A DNA stretch of 64,000 bases from Sphingobacteriales bacterium (GCA_016721245.1 JADKIQ010000002.1:310001-374000); one strand, 5' to 3'. Shown: positions 49,807 through 59,180, counted from the first letter of the stretch. Notes: generated by a model not told the origin, from the letters alone. Numbers and translations: made by a program.

Positions 49807-51174
49807 ATGGATAATACAACACCATTGTCGCCTGTACTTTCGAGGTTAGGTATTGAGCAACTGAATGAGATGCAGCTGGCTGCACATAAAGCTATTGCTG
49901 AAGATAAAAACGTACTGCTGCTTTCGCCTACCGGTTCAGGAAAAACACTGGCGTTTCTGCTGCCGGTTTTAGAGATGCTACAACCTGAAAAAACAACAGT
50001 GCAATGTTTAATCCTGACACCTTCACGAGAACTGGCCTTGCAGATAGAACAGGTATGGAAGAAAATGTCGACGGGTTTTAAAGTGAATGTGTGCTACGGC
50101 GGACATTCCAAACAAATTGAAATACAAAACCTGAGCACGCCACCGGCTTTGCTGATTGGCACGCCGGGCAGAATCATGGATCATATACAACGCAAATCGT
50201 TTGACTATAACGACGTGGAAATACTGGTGCTGGATGAGTTTGATAAATCGCTGGATCTGGGTTTTCAGGATCAGATGTCGTTTATTATCCGTTGTCTTGG
50301 AAAACTGAAAAAACGCGTGCTGGTGTCTGCCACTTCCAGCATTGAGATTCCGAAATTTGCTGGTGCCAATCATCCGACGACGCTGAATTTTTTGCCGGAG
50401 GATGAAGTGAAAGAAGGACTGACCTTAAAACTTATTATCTCGGAAGAGAAAGATAAAATTGATACCTTATTTAATTTGATTTGTTCGCTGAACTCCGAAT
50501 CGGCCTTGATTTTCTGCAATCACCGGGAAGCAGTGGAACGCACCTGCGAACTACTGAAAGAACGCGGAGTAGTGGCGACTTTTTATCACGGCGGTATGGA
50601 TCAGGATGATCGTGAACGTTCATTGATACAATTCAGAAACGGCAGCATTCATTATTTAATCACCACAGATTTAGCAGCGCGCGGACTGGACATTCCTGAA
50701 ATGAAACACGTGATACACTATCATCCTTCTGCAACGGAAGATGAGTTTATTCACCGCAACGGCAGAACGGCACGTATGCATGCTTCCGGCACGGCGTATC
50801 TGATTTTGCATAAAGATGAAAAGCGTCCTTCGTATGTGGAAGAAACTATTGAAGTGATGGAAGTGCCTGAAAATCTCCCATTACCCAAAGTCCCTGATTT
50901 TGCGACCTTGTACATCAATGGTGGCAAAAAAAATAAATTGAATAAGGTGGATATCGTGGGGTTTTTGGCACAAAAAGGCAAGTTGGAAAAAGATGATATC
51001 GGCTTGATAGAAGTGAAAGATTTTTCATCCTTTGTGGCGGTACGTGCAAGTAAACTGAAATCCATTCTTACCAATATCAAAGACGAGAAAATGAAGGGCA
51101 AGAAATATAAAATAGAAGAGGCGAGTACCCGCATTGTGGTGAAGGAAAAACAGGAGAGAAGAAATACTAAATAA
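49807..51174 (+). CDS. DEAD-box RNA helicase with DbpA-type RNA-binding domain
   Basis: 455 residues. Q motif at LSRLGIEQLNEMQLAAHKAI, Walker A SPTGSGKT (about 39), PSRELALQ, TPGRIMDH, DEFD in place of DEAD (VLDEFDKSLD), SATS, then C-terminal RecA motifs HYHPSATEDEFIHRNGRTAR. After a linker, the last 75 residues (VDIVGFLAQKGKLEKDDIGL, FVAVRASKLKSILTNIK) match the DbpA/CsdA RNA-binding domain, which targets 23S rRNA hairpin 92 in DbpA, so ribosome assembly is the likely role. Followed after 24 nt by an SDR gene. Confidence 0.9.
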   Translation: MDNTTPLSPVLSRLGIEQLNEMQLAAHKAIAEDKNVLLLSPTGSGKTLAFLLPVLEMLQPEKTTVQCLILTPSRELALQIEQVWKKMSTGFKVNVCYGGHSKQIEIQNLSTPPALLIGTPGRIMDHIQRKSFDYNDVEILVLDEFDKSLDLGFQDQMSFIIRCLGKLKKRVLVSATSSIEIPKFAGANHPTTLNFLPEDEVKEGLTLKLIISEEKDKIDTLFNLICSLNSESALIFCNHREAVERTCELLKERGVVATFYHGGMDQDDRERSLIQFRNGSIHYLITTDLAARGLDIPEMKHVIHYHPSATEDEFIHRNGRTARMHASGTAYLILHKDEKRPSYVEETIEVMEVPENLPLPKVPDFATLYINGGKKNKLNKVDIVGFLAQKGKLEKDDIGLIEVKDFSSFVAVRASKLKSILTNIKDEKMKGKKYKIEEASTRIVVKEKQERRNTK

Positions 51175-51198
51175 TGTTTATCTGAAAAATACAGAACG

Positions 51199-51996
51199 AT
51201 GTCTTTAAAACAACAATATGGTTCTCTGGCTTTAGTGGCAGGCGCTTCTGAAGGAATCGGCGCGGCCTATGCAGAGTATTTAGCAAAGGAAGGATTGGAT
51301 TTAATTCTGGTGGCAAGACGCAAAGAACCACTGGAACAATTCGCCGCCACGCTTATTGAAAAATACAAGATTAAAGCGGACTGTATCTGCTGTGATTTGG
51401 CTGATACGAATGCCGCACAGGAATTGTACAATATGCTGCAGGGCAAAGAAATAAATATGCTGGTGTATAATGCCGCTCTTTCGTATATCGGTCCATTTGA
51501 AAAAAACAGCATAGAACATCATAACCGCATTGCGCAGGCGAATATGATTACGCCGATGAATTTGATGCAGCTTTTCGGTACACCGATGCTGGCCAAAGGA
51601 AAAGGTGCGATTATTTTAATGGCGTCTTTAGCGGGTTTTCAGGGCAGCGGATTCTTAAGCGTTTATGCTGCGAGTAAAGCGTTCGACCGTGTGCTGGCAG
51701 AAAGCCTCTGGTACGAATGGAAAGACAAAGGCGTGGATGTGATTGCCTGTTGTGCGGGTGCTACGGCAACCCCTAATTTTATTGACACGAATCCGGAGAA
51801 AACAAGTTTCTTCGCGCCGCGTGTGCAGGAACCGGCAGAAGTGGTGCAAGAGTGTTTTAAGCATTTAGGTAAACGTCCTTCGTTTATCACCGGTACAGGA
51901 AATAAAATCGCAAGTTTTATTATGCAGAAGCTTATGCCGAGAAAGATGGCGATACTGATTATGGGTGATACGACGAGGAAGATGTATCGGTTGTGA
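51199..51996 (+). CDS. Short-chain dehydrogenase/reductase
   Basis: 265 residues. NAD(P)-binding GASEGIGAAYAEYLAKEG, then LVARRKE (Arg suggests NADP), NAALSYIG, the Ser in IILMASLAGFQGSG, and catalytic YxxxK in SVYAASKAFDRVL. The sequence after the active site (SLWYEWKDKGVDVIACCAG) is like the 17-beta-hydroxysteroid/3-ketoacyl reductase group; substrate not determined. Close behind the helicase gene; function relationship unclear. Lies upstream of, and convergent with, the sterol-reductase homologue. Confidence 0.88.
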   Translation: MSLKQQYGSLALVAGASEGIGAAYAEYLAKEGLDLILVARRKEPLEQFAATLIEKYKIKADCICCDLADTNAAQELYNMLQGKEINMLVYNAALSYIGPFEKNSIEHHNRIAQANMITPMNLMQLFGTPMLAKGKGAIILMASLAGFQGSGFLSVYAASKAFDRVLAESLWYEWKDKGVDVIACCAGATATPNFIDTNPEKTSFFAPRVQEPAEVVQECFKHLGKRPSFITGTGNKIASFIMQKLMPRKMAILIMGDTTRKMYRL

Positions 51997-52000
51997 TTTT

Positions 52001-52181
52001 ATTTAAGTCTTTGTCTTAAATTCTACTTTTCTTATCTTTTTTTCTTGATAAAAAAAGAAACAAAAAAATCAAGGCAAAATAATCGTTCAGCGCTTCATAG
52101 CCAGCGCTTTGCTACGTATTTTGCCATCCCACGCTTCTTGCTTTCTGAAGGGTTTAACTTTTTCTACAACCTCAACTTTTC
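52001..52181. other. Intergenic region with Bacteroidota-type simple repeat
   Basis: Between two convergent genes. Contains TTTTTTTCTTGATAAAAAAA followed by GAAACAAAAAAATCAAGG, a word pair whose form I associate with a common dispersed Bacteroidota intergenic sequence, and two AGCGCT palindromes. No ORF or strong terminator is seen. Confidence 0.35.
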
Positions 52182-53261
52182 TCAATAGATGTAAGGAATA
52201 ATTCTTTTCGGAACTCTTTTCAGGTATTCATTCCAGAGCGGACCGTATTTTTGTGCGCAGCGTTTGTCGTCGTCGATTTGACGGGGAAACAACAATGCTA
52301 CATAGTATAAGGGATACAACCAGGGCCATAGCAATCCGGGATGTCCAACGCAGAGAATGATGCCGGTGGCCATCAGGATTTCGCCGAGGTAGTTGATGTG
52401 TCTGCTTAAGCCCCAAAAACCATTTACGAGCAATGTTTTGTTACCATCGGTAATAGTTTCAGGTGTGATGCCAAGGAACACGCGTTTCGGATCTTTCTTG
52501 AAAAAGTATTTCTGCAGGTTGGCACCGCGCGATAAACCCCAGCCCGTAAAAAAGATAAGTGCATACAACACCAGCAAATAAGTCGGTGTATGCGGATTGG
52601 GTAAATCTGCGGTGGACCATAACTGAATGGAATAGAAATAAGGATAGAAGGCAATGCAGCCCCAGCCGAGTTTAAACCCGACTCTCTCTGCAAATAAATC
52701 GTAGGTATACAAATGCACTTCTTCGAAGGTGAGATAATCTATCAGGAAGTAAGTAAGCAAGGCGGTGGACAGCAATATACCCTTACTGGCTTCTGCTCCG
52801 TACAGGATGTAATGATGCGCCGCGAAACTCAGGATATTCAGTTGCAGCATGATGGCACCGATTAAATAAAGCCACATCTTGGCATCTATGCGGCCGCCCC
52901 AGAGCTGCGGGTTTTCCAGTCTGCCGAGATAGAAATCGGCGAGGAAAGATTTTTTTACGGCAGGATACGGTACCACGATGGCAATGGAAAAAATCAATCC
53001 GAAAGTGACGGCACCGGCGAGTCCGTACCAGCGCGTTTCATAGAGCCAGTCCCATGAAATTATATGGAAATAGCACAAGGCTAACCAACAAGCCACTACG
53101 GTAAACAGCACGAGCAATCCGTTGAGTCGATATTTCAGTTTTTCGTCGGAATGTTCTTTGGTGGCATAGCCCACTACCCAGCGGCCTGGCATCACGGCGT
53201 TTAAAATAAAGATGAAGAGGTAAACGATGGCCGGTGTTAAAAATCCCAGTACTTTTTCCAT
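52182..53261 (-). CDS. ERG4/ERG24 family sterol-reductase homologue
   Basis: 359 residues, about nine membrane helices. The C-terminal half has the family signature: LLVNGFWGLSRHINYLGEIL, then LFPRQIDDDKRCAQKYGPLW and the closing NEYLKRVPKRIIPYIY, matching the NADPH/sterol region of C14 and delta-7 sterol reductases and the lamin B receptor. An upstream LGWGCIAFYPYFYSIQLWST fits too. In bacteria such proteins are rare and their substrates are mostly unknown; sterols, hopanoids or other isoprenoids are possible. The remote alternative is an isoprenylcysteine methyltransferase-like protein, which shares the C-terminal fold. No SAM motif is obvious. Confidence 0.75.
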   Translation of the reverse strand: MEKVLGFLTPAIVYLFIFILNAVMPGRWVVGYATKEHSDEKLKYRLNGLLVLFTVVACWLALCYFHIISWDWLYETRWYGLAGAVTFGLIFSIAIVVPYPAVKKSFLADFYLGRLENPQLWGGRIDAKMWLYLIGAIMLQLNILSFAAHHYILYGAEASKGILLSTALLTYFLIDYLTFEEVHLYTYDLFAERVGFKLGWGCIAFYPYFYSIQLWSTADLPNPHTPTYLLVLYALIFFTGWGLSRGANLQKYFFKKDPKRVFLGITPETITDGNKTLLVNGFWGLSRHINYLGEILMATGIILCVGHPGLLWPWLYPLYYVALLFPRQIDDDKRCAQKYGPLWNEYLKRVPKRIIPYIY

Positions 53262-53437
53262 AGTGTATATGTTTAGTGTGCTTCCGTTTTTTTGCGAAGC
53301 GCTGTAAATATATACATAATCACTAAAAATGCTTACTTAAGAGCCTTGCTTATACTGAGAATACCGATTAGTGGTGAGGGGATGTTTACGGGTTAATCCG
53401 TTTTAGCTTGGAAGGATAAAACGAAACTCCGGCAACA

Positions 53438-53584
53438 TTATTCATCTGCTTTATTTTTGTCTTCTTCTTTATCCAGGTATTCTATCAGGTCTTTCTCATC
53501 TTTGAGATTCCGTTTAATCAAAAAGACGATTAAGGCTATTGCAGCCGCCAATACCAAAACTACAATCCACCACGTTGTTTCCAT
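53438..53584 (-). CDS. 48-residue single-span membrane protein
   Basis: A short open frame: ATG at 53582-53584, METTWWIVVLVLAAAIALIV, FLIKRNLKDEKDLIEYLDKE and EDKNKADE, stop at 53438-53440. One membrane helix at the N-terminus, a basic junction and a highly charged cytoplasmic tail: the layout of small Bacteroidota membrane proteins often missed by annotation. Codon-position bias looks normal. No homologue is named. It lies in a 390-nt gap between the sterol-reductase homologue and the DUF1398 gene. Confidence 0.65.
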   Translation of the reverse strand: METTWWIVVLVLAAAIALIVFLIKRNLKDEKDLIEYLDKEEDKNKADE

Positions 53585-53651
53585 AATGTAAGTTAGCACA
53601 AAAAGAGGGGAGGAGGGGAATAAAATTTTGCAAAGCTTGTATGAAGATTTT

Positions 53652-54041
53652 TTACTGAGGTATCTGTTCTGTTAGAATAACCATGCCTGCTTTGTCGTAA
53701 TAGGTGCAGCTCATGCCGGCCATACTGATTTCCCATTTTTCTATTCCGGTGCTTGCACACATTTTAATGAAGGTGAGGTAGTCGGTTTTTCCCTGCTGAT
53801 GCGCCAAGAGTTCCGCTTTGAATTCTTCTATCTTTGCGGTATCGGCAATGGGGATTGGTGCATATTTTTCGGGTACTCTGGCGGTATGATTGTTTGCACC
53901 GTGATAGTCGATATGTCCGTCGCTTACATATGCTTCATAGTGGGTAACTCCTAATGCCTTAATTTCTTTGATATACCCCGGAAAGTCTGCTCCTGATTTT
54001 ACTTTGCTGTGCGCCGCTTTGATTTGTTCTGCTGTAAACAT
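53652..54041 (-). CDS. DUF1398 (YbcV-like) family protein
   Basis: 129 residues from the ATG at 54041; the longer frame to 54161 adds a non-conserved, basic N-terminus. The pattern MFTAEQIKAAHSKVKSGADF, ALGVTHYEAYVSDGHIDYHG, TDYLTFIKMCASTGIEKWEI and MSCTYYDKAGMVILTEQIP matches DUF1398. Function unknown; cytoplasmic, small alpha/beta. Monocistronic as far as can be seen. Confidence 0.85.
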   Translation of the reverse strand: MFTAEQIKAAHSKVKSGADFPGYIKEIKALGVTHYEAYVSDGHIDYHGANNHTARVPEKYAPIPIADTAKIEEFKAELLAHQQGKTDYLTFIKMCASTGIEKWEISMAGMSCTYYDKAGMVILTEQIPQ

Positions 54042-54169
54042 TTCTTTGTTTCTTTTATGGCTAAACGATTGTACGCAAATATACTGTGCTGATTGGTGAA
54101 AAGTATTTTTTTGATTTGGTTTTTTGTGGTGTTGAAAGGTGATAAGAAATTTCACATTCACGTTCTCGG

Positions 54170-54260
54170 CTTTTGGTTGCGGTCAGAGACCGGATGATTT
54201 AGCAGACACGTCCCGAACCTTCGGGACGTCCTGCGGAAGACTCGCGCCAGAGTGGTGTTT
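54170..54260. other. G+C-rich patch with a strong hairpin
   Basis: Contains a perfect 9-bp stem ACGTCCCGA/TCGGGACGT (54208-54216, 54221-54229), loop ACCT, and the palindromic word GGTCAGAGACC. Composition differs from the A+T-rich neighbours. A second G+C-rich patch lies at 55138-55212. Between them are a hypothetical gene and 280 bp of A+T-rich sequence, so the block could be inserted DNA. Confidence 0.4.
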
Positions 54261-54274
54261 CTCGATTGCAAAGA

Positions 54275-54940
54275 TTAAATAATCATTCCATACCTCTCTT
54301 TGTTAGCGTCCTGAAAAGCTGCTCGTAGTTCATGAAATATTCCTTTTTGATTTTCAAATAGCATGTCATCTGATATTATCGTCTTGACAATATTTACATT
54401 GCCTTGCTTTACTCCAAAGCAATAACCTTGATAAGTGGCCGCAACAAAACTAACCTTTTCATCTTTTTCATCATTTTCAAAACAATTATAAACTGATTCA
54501 AAATTCTCATTAACAACTGCACCCATAAACCCCCAATCATTCTTGAAATAATGTCTGATAATGTCTTCGTTTGAGATAGATTCATCTTTTAAAATGCGTT
54601 CTCGATATCTCTTAAAGAAGTGGGGAGGATATATTGTGCTAATATTCATGTCCAATGAGGGAGCAACAACATACTTACCTTCAGGACGTGAATAAACTCC
54701 ATATGTACTAATGATCGGTTTTTTCCAAGCACTTCTTTTTAAGGCTGTAAATCCGATAATAAATAAATTTTTCTTTTCCCGTGTTTTGTATTCGAATGAT
54801 TTTGTCAACGGATAGCAATTGCTTTTAAGAACCATTCTTTTGAAATCTTTTTGAAATTCATCAAGTTTATTCCGAAGAGTCTTAAAGTCCTCAAAAACTT
54901 CCTTGTGGATTTCTTGAACTGTCATTGATGGAACTATCAT
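54275..54940 (-). CDS. Hypothetical protein in a possible accessory segment
   Basis: 221 residues, no signal peptide or membrane segment. Visible pieces: a coiled N-terminus (TVQEIHKEVFEDFKTLRNKL), a beta-rich centre (FIIGFTALKRSAWKKPIIST) and IYPPHFFKRYRERILKD, a motif seen in my recollection of other Bacteroidota hypothetical proteins from accessory regions. No enzyme motif is recognised. It is flanked by G+C-rich intergenic patches unlike its own A+T-rich codons. Confidence 0.6.
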   Translation of the reverse strand: MIVPSMTVQEIHKEVFEDFKTLRNKLDEFQKDFKRMVLKSNCYPLTKSFEYKTREKKNLFIIGFTALKRSAWKKPIISTYGVYSRPEGKYVVAPSLDMNISTIYPPHFFKRYRERILKDESISNEDIIRHYFKNDWGFMGAVVNENFESVYNCFENDEKDEKVSFVAATYQGYCFGVKQGNVNIVKTIISDDMLFENQKGIFHELRAAFQDANKERYGMII

Positions 54941-54941
54941 C

Positions 54942-55221
54942 GTTTATGCTAATTTTATTTTTAAATTTTCCGTCAGTTTTGAGGTGTCTTTCGACATTTA
55001 TAACCAACAGCTGAAAATTGGTATTTGTTAGGTCTGTTTGCACTAACAGAAACTAACCTTCAAACTAAATTTATTGTCAACCATCCAGTCGTTGTCTTTT
55101 ATAAAGATAAATATTTTTGTAATTTTTTGTTTTGTAGTTGACAGGTGACGCTTGCCTGCGCTCTTTGCCAAGCTAACGCTAAACACCAGTCAAGGGCGAG
55201 GTGCTCATTGCGTGAAAAGGT
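54942..55221. other. 280-bp non-coding region
   Basis: Mostly A+T-rich with short words such as ACCAACAGCTGAAAATTGGT (an imperfect inverted repeat, ACCAA/TTGGT), then a G+C-rich patch (55138-55212) including GCTAACGCTAAACACCAG. No gene, strong terminator or known RNA found. Confidence 0.45.
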
Positions 55222-55470
55222 CTATTTGTTGATAGAACCTAAATATAAAAAATAGCTAAAAATTATTCCAATTAAAATTAAGATACTATAAAATTGATAT
55301 TTAAGTAGAATAAATATACCAGAACGATGTCCTCCTTTTATAAAAAGATATCCAGAAATAGTATCATCACCATATTTATATTTTAAAAAATCAACAAGAT
55401 AAAAATATACAGACATAACAACTATAAATCCTAAGATTTCAAGAATATTCCTTTTCTTTTTTCTTTTCAA
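55222..55470 (-). CDS. Small two-helix membrane protein
   Basis: 82 residues: basic start MKRKKKRN, helix ILEILGFIVVMSVYFYLVDF, a short polar loop (KYGDDTISGYLFIKGGHRSG) and helix YSILILIGIIFSYFLYLGSI. A+T-rich. No family recognised. 33 nt downstream... of nothing on its own strand except purL, which starts far upstream at 57729 and ends 34 nt before it, so it may be read from the purL transcript. Confidence 0.5.
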   Translation of the reverse strand: MKRKKKRNILEILGFIVVMSVYFYLVDFLKYKYGDDTISGYLFIKGGHRSGIFILLKYQFYSILILIGIIFSYFLYLGSINK

Positions 55471-55503
55471 TTTAAGTCTCTTAGATATAAACTAAACCAA
55501 ATA

Positions 55504-57729
55504 TTACACAAAATACTTTTCGATAGCCGTATCGTACAGGTCTTTGTATTCGCTGATGTTGCCGAAGTTTTCACCGTCGATGAGAATGTCTTTTCCTTTT
55601 ACGCTTCCTAAGAAACGGTTGGGAATGTTGTTCGCTTTTAAGAAGTTGTCAAAACTGTCTTTGGTATCGGCAGCAATGGAAACCACCACACGGCTTTGTC
55701 CTTCACCAAATAAACAAGCATCTTTTCTTATGGAAGAACAAGTGGTGATGTCAAAACCAAAGTTGCGGGTCATGGCGCTTTCCAGCACGGCTATAAATAA
55801 TCCGCCTTCGCTTAAATCGTGCGCGGAATGTATGAGTTTGTTTTCTATGAGTTTGGCTACCGCATTCTGCACCTGTGCTTCTTCTTTCAGTTCAAAGTGA
55901 GGCGCAGGAGATAAGTCGATTTTATGTTCGTGTACCAGGTATTCTGAACTGGCAATATCGCTGGTACAAGTACCAATCAGATAAATCAAATCGCCTTCGT
56001 TTTTAAAATCCAGTGTCATGATATTGGCCACATCTTCAATGATGCCTAACATACCAATCGTTGGCGTAGGATTCACGGCTCTGTTCGGCGACTGGTTGTA
56101 GAACGACACGTTACCGCCGGTTACCGGTGTTTCAAACTGAATGCAGGCATCGCCCATACCTTGTAAGGCATGCACGAAATTCCAGTACACTTCTTCATCG
56201 TATGGATTTCCGAAGTTTAGGCAGTTGGTAATCGCTACCGGTTTTGCGCCCGTACACACGATATTTCTGGCCGCTTCCGAAACGGCAATCGCGCCGCCCT
56301 TGTAGGCATCCGCATGTACATAACGCGAGTTGCAATCTACAGTCATCACCAAACCTTTGGTCGAATCTTTCAGTCGAATCACAGCTGCATCGCTCGGACG
56401 GTTGGTAGAGGCATTGTTTACGCCTACCATAGAATCATATTGTTTATAGATAAATCGCTTGGAGGCGATGTTTGGATTTTGCACTAAGTTTTTCGCCACT
56501 TCTACATAACTTTTCGGGAAAGGCACTTTATCTGCATCATATTCATCACGCTGAATGTGATAAGCAGGTTCTTTGAACGGTCGGTCATACACCGGAGCGC
56601 CACCGCCTAATACCAGGGTATCCGCCGGTACTTCCGCCACCAGTTCGTCATTCATGTAGTATTGCACCAGATTGCCTTCGGTGACTTCACCGATGATGGC
56701 GCAGTGTAAATCCCATTTGTCAAATACTGCTTCCACCAGAGCCTCTTTGCCTTTTTCCACCACAATCAGCATGCGCTCCTGCGATTCAGACAAAAGAATT
56801 TCAAACGGCTGCATATGTCGCTGACGAGTCGGCACTTTATCGAGCCAGATTTTCATTCCGTGCTGTCCTTTCGCACTCATTTCATTGGTAGAGCAGGTGA
56901 TGCCTGCCGCACCCATATCCTGCATACCTACAACGGCACCTGTTTTTATTACTTCCAGGGTAGCTTCTAACAGTAGTTTTTCTGTAAAAGGGTCGCCCAC
57001 CTGAACAGAAGGGATTTTGTCTTCCGCGTCTTCGCCTAAATCTTCAGAGGCAAAAGTAGCACCATGAATACCATCTTTACCTGTAGAAGCGCCTACGATA
57101 TAAATCGGATTGCCGGCACCTTCGGACGTGGCGGAAATGGTTTCACCTACGCGAACGATACCCACGCTCATGACATTCACCAGTGGGTTCACCTGATAGC
57201 AGTCGTCGAAATAAACTTCGCCCGCCACAGTAGGCACGCCGAAGCAGTTGCCGTAGTGGGAAATGCCTTTTACCACGCCTTTTAAGAGGTGCTGTGTTTT
57301 TTTATTGTCGAGTTCTCCAAAACGCAAAGAGTTTAGAGAAGCTACCGGACGGGCACCCATGGTAAAAATATCGCGGGAAATACCGCCAACGCCGGTGGCA
57401 GCGCCCTGAAAAGGTTCTACTGCACTCGGGTGGTTGTGCGATTCTATTTTGAAAGCACAGGCCCAGCCGTCTCCGATATCCACCAGACCGGCATTTTCCT
57501 CGCCGGCTTCCACCAGAAGAGCTTTGCCTTTGCGCGGCAGTTTTTTTAAGTATTTAATGGAATTTTTGTAGCTGCAGTGCTCACTCCACATCACGGAATA
57601 GATACTTAATTCGGTGAAAGTGGGAATACGGCCTAAGATATCCTGTATTTTCTGATATTCTTCAGGCAATAATCCCAATGATTTAGCCGTTTCTTCTGTT
57701 ACTAATGGTTGGTGGAGCTGAGTTGACAT
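55504..57729 (-). CDS. purL: Phosphoribosylformylglycinamidine synthase subunit PurL
   Basis: 741 residues from the ATG at 57729 (MSTQLHQPLVTEETAKSLGL); a frame to 57750 adds seven less likely residues. Small-type PurL that works with PurQ and PurS in the fourth step of purine synthesis. Landmarks: YSVMWSEHCSYKNSIKYLKK, AFKIESHNHPSAVEPFQGAA, VGIVRVGETISA, MQDMGAAGITCSTNEMSAKG and HDLSEGGLFIAVLESAM, the paired ATP-binding and pseudo-ATP-binding halves. Upstream TATTTTTG about 20 nt before ATG is a likely -7 element. purQ and purS are not adjacent. Confidence 0.96.
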   Translation of the reverse strand: MSTQLHQPLVTEETAKSLGLLPEEYQKIQDILGRIPTFTELSIYSVMWSEHCSYKNSIKYLKKLPRKGKALLVEAGEENAGLVDIGDGWACAFKIESHNHPSAVEPFQGAATGVGGISRDIFTMGARPVASLNSLRFGELDNKKTQHLLKGVVKGISHYGNCFGVPTVAGEVYFDDCYQVNPLVNVMSVGIVRVGETISATSEGAGNPIYIVGASTGKDGIHGATFASEDLGEDAEDKIPSVQVGDPFTEKLLLEATLEVIKTGAVVGMQDMGAAGITCSTNEMSAKGQHGMKIWLDKVPTRQRHMQPFEILLSESQERMLIVVEKGKEALVEAVFDKWDLHCAIIGEVTEGNLVQYYMNDELVAEVPADTLVLGGGAPVYDRPFKEPAYHIQRDEYDADKVPFPKSYVEVAKNLVQNPNIASKRFIYKQYDSMVGVNNASTNRPSDAAVIRLKDSTKGLVMTVDCNSRYVHADAYKGGAIAVSEAARNIVCTGAKPVAITNCLNFGNPYDEEVYWNFVHALQGMGDACIQFETPVTGGNVSFYNQSPNRAVNPTPTIGMLGIIEDVANIMTLDFKNEGDLIYLIGTCTSDIASSEYLVHEHKIDLSPAPHFELKEEAQVQNAVAKLIENKLIHSAHDLSEGGLFIAVLESAMTRNFGFDITTCSSIRKDACLFGEGQSRVVVSIAADTKDSFDNFLKANNIPNRFLGSVKGKDILIDGENFGNISEYKDLYDTAIEKYFV

Positions 57730-57828
57730 AGATAAAAAAATTCTCTTCAAAAATAGTTAATTCCCTGCAACTGAAACGGAATATTTATTATCATTAAATT
57801 AAAATGTTTATTTTTACCAACATTACAG

Positions 57829-59106
57829 ATGATACAGGAGATTATTGTACCGATAGCGTATTTTTTATTTTTTTTACTCATAATTGGTAATACTCGTTTT
57901 TTTACATGCTCCTCTGTAAGTAAAACGATTCTTTTTGTTGCATTTTCACTTAAAGCATTTTGTGCCATTTTATATGGTTACCTTTTCAGAAGCGGCTTAT
58001 TAACCGGGGATGATACTTATTTGTATTTTTATAACGGTAATGTTGTTTATGGTGCTTTAAAATCAAATCCACTCATTTATCTGCAACTTGCCTTGGGTGC
58101 CAACGATTTCAAACCGGTGCCTCAGCATCTTTTAATGTATACAGATAATATGCACTTTTGGTTTGATAAGGCAAATTATTTTTTAGTACGTTTAAATGCC
58201 TTGATTCGGCTGTTTTCCTTTGGGATTTATAATGTACATGCGATTGTATTTTCTTTTCTTTCCTTTATAGGTATCTACAATCTGTATTTGTTTTTTGAAT
58301 CCAGGTTGAATAACAAAAGACTGTTGCAGTTTATTTTATTCGGAATTCCTTCAGTAGTTTTCTGGACATCAGGCATTCACAAAGAAGCCATAACTATTTT
58401 CGGACTGGGGCTTATTTTGTATAATCTGGACAGGATAAGTATGAAAAAATATTCTGTATGGACTTTTTTATTTCTTTTTACAGGGGTATTTTTTCTTGGG
58501 TATGTACGATTTTATTCGTTGATGATTCTCTTTCCGTTAGCTATAGCCATGCTGATCAGTAAATCATTAAAACCACGGATACCAAGTATTTTCATATATC
58601 TGCTGACAGGCTGTGTTTTTATATTAATTGCCATATTAATCGATTTGTTAAGTCCTGAAATAAACCTGATGAAGGAATTGTTTATCCGAAGAGACTATTT
58701 TTTAAGAACAATTCCCGGCAACATGACTTTTCCGATTATTACAAATGTGCCGCATAATTTATCCGGTTATTCAGAACTGGCTATGGAAGCGATAGTAAAT
58801 CCGATTTTAAGACCTTTTCCATCCGAATGCAAAGGTTACCTGCCGGTTTTAGCCTGTGTGGAAACCTGGATGTTTATTGGCGTAATTTTCTATTTATTAT
58901 GTACGCTTGATTTTAAATCCTTCATACGGAATTCCGGTGCAATTTTTTCCGTTCTGTTCGGATTAAGCACCTTGTTTTTAATCGGGCTTATAGTGAATAA
59001 TTCAGGAGCAATAGTTCGTTACCGTTCTATTGCTATTCCTTTTATTTTAATAGGATTATGCCTTTCCCGTAAAGAAACCCAGGCTAATGATGTAAATAGT
59101 AACTAA
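57829..59106 (+). CDS. Polytopic membrane protein (GT-C/EpsG-like)
   Basis: 425 residues with about eleven membrane helices. Loop motifs LLTGDDTYLYFYNGN near residue 56 and GIHKEAITIFGLGLILYNLD near 185 recall Bacteroidota integral membrane proteins of the GT-C or EpsG-polymerase type, in which an acidic pair lies after the first helices. A surface-polysaccharide function is possible but not shown. The C-terminal SGAIVRYRSIAIPFILIGL is a further recurrent feature of that group. Monocistronic between purL and the glutamine synthetase gene. Confidence 0.6.
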   Translation: MIQEIIVPIAYFLFFLLIIGNTRFFTCSSVSKTILFVAFSLKAFCAILYGYLFRSGLLTGDDTYLYFYNGNVVYGALKSNPLIYLQLALGANDFKPVPQHLLMYTDNMHFWFDKANYFLVRLNALIRLFSFGIYNVHAIVFSFLSFIGIYNLYLFFESRLNNKRLLQFILFGIPSVVFWTSGIHKEAITIFGLGLILYNLDRISMKKYSVWTFLFLFTGVFFLGYVRFYSLMILFPLAIAMLISKSLKPRIPSIFIYLLTGCVFILIAILIDLLSPEINLMKELFIRRDYFLRTIPGNMTFPIITNVPHNLSGYSELAMEAIVNPILRPFPSECKGYLPVLACVETWMFIGVIFYLLCTLDFKSFIRNSGAIFSVLFGLSTLFLIGLIVNNSGAIVRYRSIAIPFILIGLCLSRKETQANDVNSN

Positions 59107-59180
59107 ATTTTGGTAAAAACCATTCAATCTCTTTTAATCTTCTTTTTTTTTTATCATCTTAGCATACAAAGAAAGTATGT

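Noticed and set aside
57747..57968. Minus-strand 73-codon frame upstream of purL
   Set aside because: It is antisense to the start of the polytopic membrane protein gene and spans the purL promoter region.
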